Below, piece by piece: positions 62,411 to 64,000 of a stretch of DNA of 64,000 nt. This DNA comes from Bacteroidia bacterium (GTDB lineage Bacteria; Bacteroidota; Bacteroidia; J057), in contig JAIBAH010000007.1 in assembly GCA_019695295.1 (NCBI GenBank), forward strand, positions 23,736 to 87,735. The letters are read 5' to 3'. Below the pieces are notes generated by a model. The model was not told the DNA's origin, ran no database searches, and was given only the letters and a program-made list of their open reading frames with translations. The stretch's first letter is position 1; each line of letters starts with the position of its first letter. A program made the position numbers and the translations under genes.

Positions 62411-64000
62411 TTATTTAATGATATACCCCATCAGGTTACTTCCATAAAAAGAAGCCGTACCTGCTCCTAAAGTGTAGCGAATCGTATAAGTATGCGTTCC
62501 TGCTCCCGGAGTATCTATCCAGTTGGTGTGTAGTGAATTATCGGCATTAACAGGAGAGTAGGCCGCAACTTCGTGGATTTCTACCCCATTGCGGTAAATC
62601 CCCAGTGCGAAATAGGCAGTTGAGCCAGTTTTTAAATAATCCGCTTCTCCCAAAAGCAATACCCTGTCTGTAGCAGCTGTAGTTATTGTAATCGTTTTAA
62701 GGGTAGTAGCACACCCAAACAGTGTGGTTGTCTGGGAATAAGCCGCCAGGTTCATATCAGGCTCTCCGGATTTTGAAGTAACCTGCCATGCTGCAAGTGT
62801 GGAGTTGTATATCATACTTACGCTCCCCTGTGGACCTAACACTAAGTTTGAGCCTGAGCCTGTACGAATCGCTGCCCCATTCACAATTGTCATAGTCTGA
62901 TTGGTGGTATTAATCAGGTTTACAATCTGACCATTACTTCCACCACCGAGGGAAGCTATGCTGAAAGCCCCAGCGGCACCGGTGAGTCTGTAATGACTGA
63001 ATTCATTTGCAGGTGCGGCAAGATTGTTAATTCCGGCTGCTACATTCATTGCGGCACCTTCTCTTAGAGCAAGATCACCGTTTACATCCAGCATAGCGTT
63101 TACCACCGGATTTACGAGTGTATTCATAACTCCCACTCTTCCATTTGCGAAAACAGCAGCAGGAGCACTATTGTCGCCATCTGCATATAAAGCAGCATCC
63201 GGTAAATCTGTACCAATCCAGGTATAGGCGGGTATTGTACTGCCGAATCTGGCATAAACCCCCACTCCTACCCATGCTGTGGCAGGGTCAGTAAGGCCGG
63301 CAACTCCGATTCCATATCCCCAGGCGGATAGTCCCTGTCCATATCCCTGAACACCGATATTTTGAAAATCGGTAACTCCTGAGCCTATTTGAGATGCTTG
63401 TCCCAAAATGGCCGCTTTATTGGCATTGTCATTCCGAAAACCATGCAGACGGGTAGCGGGAGTAGCAGTACCAATTCCGACAAATCCGGTGGTTTGTTTG
63501 ACTCGGAATCTTTCGGTCGCATTGGTTGCAAGTACCAAATCCTGAGCATCTCCTGTACCCAGATAATTTTCTCCTGCGCCTATAGCAGTAGTTCCATAGG
63601 TTACCGGAACGGCAGGGTCATTGGTTGCAGTATTCCCTAATAGCCGCCAGTCATTGCTCACCGGCATAATCCATCCGGGGTTTCCAAGCGGGTCAGTCCC
63701 CCACACCTGATTGGCATTGGCGGCAGTAGGGCCGGTTACAAGTCCGTTTTGGTTGAGGGCATTGGTGGCTACGTTTACGGTAGTACCTGCTCCGATTACC
63801 GCTCCTGTTCCTCCGGTTACGGTAACTCCTGCAGTAGAAGAAGTAAGGTTGCCTAAAGTAGGAGCCGCAGGCGGGCTTACCCACGCAGGCACTCCTCCTG
63901 AGATTGTAAGAATCTGACCGGGAATTCCAATTCCGAGGTTTACCCAATCAGTACCATTAAAGTACATCAGAGAGCCACCGGATTCACCGGAAATGGTGAT
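62411..64000 (-). CDS. Phage tail-fibre-like secreted protein, 5' truncated by the window end (paralogue 3)
   Basis: 529 visible residues; the frame is open to the last base, so the signal peptide and N-terminus lie beyond 64000. The visible part starts ITISGESGGSLMYFNGTDW, the head module shared with paralogues 1 and 2, then VGIGTATPATRLHGFRND and recurring G-V/A-x-G segments. The last 110 residues (LKTITITTAATDRVLLLGEADY, GIYRNGVEIHEVAAY, HTYTIRYTLGAGTASFYGSNLMGYIIK) form a jelly-roll-like end resembling C1q/TNF or phage receptor-binding tips. This tip is unlike those of its paralogues. First in an apparent operon with the small secreted protein and paralogue 2. Confidence 0.78.
   Translation of the reverse strand: MTISGESGGSLMYFNGTDWVNLGIGIPGQILTISGGVPAWVSPPAAPTLGNLTSSTAGVTVTGGTGAVIGAGTTVNVATNALNQNGLVTGPTAANANQVWGTDPLGNPGWIMPVSNDWRLLGNTATNDPAVPVTYGTTAIGAGENYLGTGDAQDLVLATNATERFRVKQTTGFVGIGTATPATRLHGFRNDNANKAAILGQASQIGSGVTDFQNIGVQGYGQGLSAWGYGIGVAGLTDPATAWVGVGVYARFGSTIPAYTWIGTDLPDAALYADGDNSAPAAVFANGRVGVMNTLVNPVVNAMLDVNGDLALREGAAMNVAAGINNLAAPANEFSHYRLTGAAGAFSIASLGGGSNGQIVNLINTTNQTMTIVNGAAIRTGSGSNLVLGPQGSVSMIYNSTLAAWQVTSKSGEPDMNLAAYSQTTTLFGCATTLKTITITTAATDRVLLLGEADYLKTGSTAYFALGIYRNGVEIHEVAAYSPVNADNSLHTNWIDTPGAGTHTYTIRYTLGAGTASFYGSNLMGYIIK
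63695..63811. repeat. 117-bp exact direct repeat, copy B (paralogue 3 head)
   Basis: Second copy of the exact repeat at 61058-61174. Recombination between copies would delete or swap the intervening tip-coding DNA and the small secreted-protein gene. Confidence 0.9.

Noticed and set aside
56376..64000. Prophage or phage tail module
   Set aside because: The fibre-like proteins have signal peptides and no capsid, tail tube, baseplate, lysis or integrase genes are nearby, so they look like host secreted proteins.

Overview
The window comes from a member of the Bacteroidota. Five things in the sequence support this: strong promoters follow the Bacteroidota pattern TTG, 19-21 nt, TAnnTTTG; several secreted proteins end in a type IX secretion (T9SS) sorting domain with a YPNP-like start; SprB-type repeats are present; there is little Shine-Dalgarno sequence ahead of the ribosomal genes; and the ribosomal cluster runs rpsL-rpsG-fusA-rpsJ-rplC to rplQ with no tuf gene, and with map-infA-rpmJ after secY. 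The genus cannot be decided from the sequence.

Layout. (1) 1-4222 is the end of an accessory cassette on the + strand: the tail of a GT4-like glycosyltransferase, a radical SAM/SPASM protein, a cysteine phosphatase, a NodU/CmcH-type carbamoyltransferase and a WG-repeat-like protein, with overlapping or closely spaced ends. It probably builds or decorates a surface glycan or small metabolite. (2) 4254-10728 holds housekeeping and stress genes: mutS (-), a candidate promoter-terminator small RNA unit, hisS (+), a 1-Cys-type peroxiredoxin (-) and a metallo-beta-lactamase/double-rhodanese sulfur protein (-). (3) 10919-12025 (-) encodes a caspase-like CHAT domain fused to a TIR domain, a likely immune or cell-death effector with its own promoter. 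(4) 12171-31980 mixes T9SS cargo, envelope proteins and housekeeping genes: a large SprB-repeat protein, ligA, a DUF6913-like protein, the RNase P RNA (-) with an enlarged AU-rich P12, a tiny protein that is nearly all sorting domain, an OmpA-like protein, a PolX/PHP protein with a ruined polymerase site, a GIN-domain lipoprotein, an SdrD-B-like T9SS protein, a YdjM-like membrane protein, a large unknown lipoprotein, a secreted sphingomyelinase-like phosphodiesterase, an NdpA-type nucleoid protein and a VOC-fold protein.

(5) 32378-50866 is the uninterrupted str-S10-spc-alpha ribosomal supercluster (28 ribosomal protein genes plus fusA, secY, map, infA and rpoA). It is driven from tandem promoters ahead of rpsL and from a clear internal promoter before rplP. 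Some proteins carry lineage-specific tails, notably an acidic 9-residue tandem repeat on L17. A strong terminator follows rplQ. (6) 50945-56216 holds dut, a PIG-V-like membrane glycosyltransferase, a secreted unknown protein, an isolated nuoJ, and a second SprB-repeat T9SS protein. (7) 56376-64000 (-) is an array of three large secreted proteins that look like phage tail fibres. They share a nearly identical N-terminal head but have different C-terminal tips, and a small secreted protein lies between two of them. The third runs off the window end.

No tRNA, rRNA, CRISPR array, insertion sequence or prophage integrase was seen. The most unusual items are the CHAT-TIR fusion, the fibre array, the promoter-terminator unit upstream of hisS, and the accessory cassette at the left edge.
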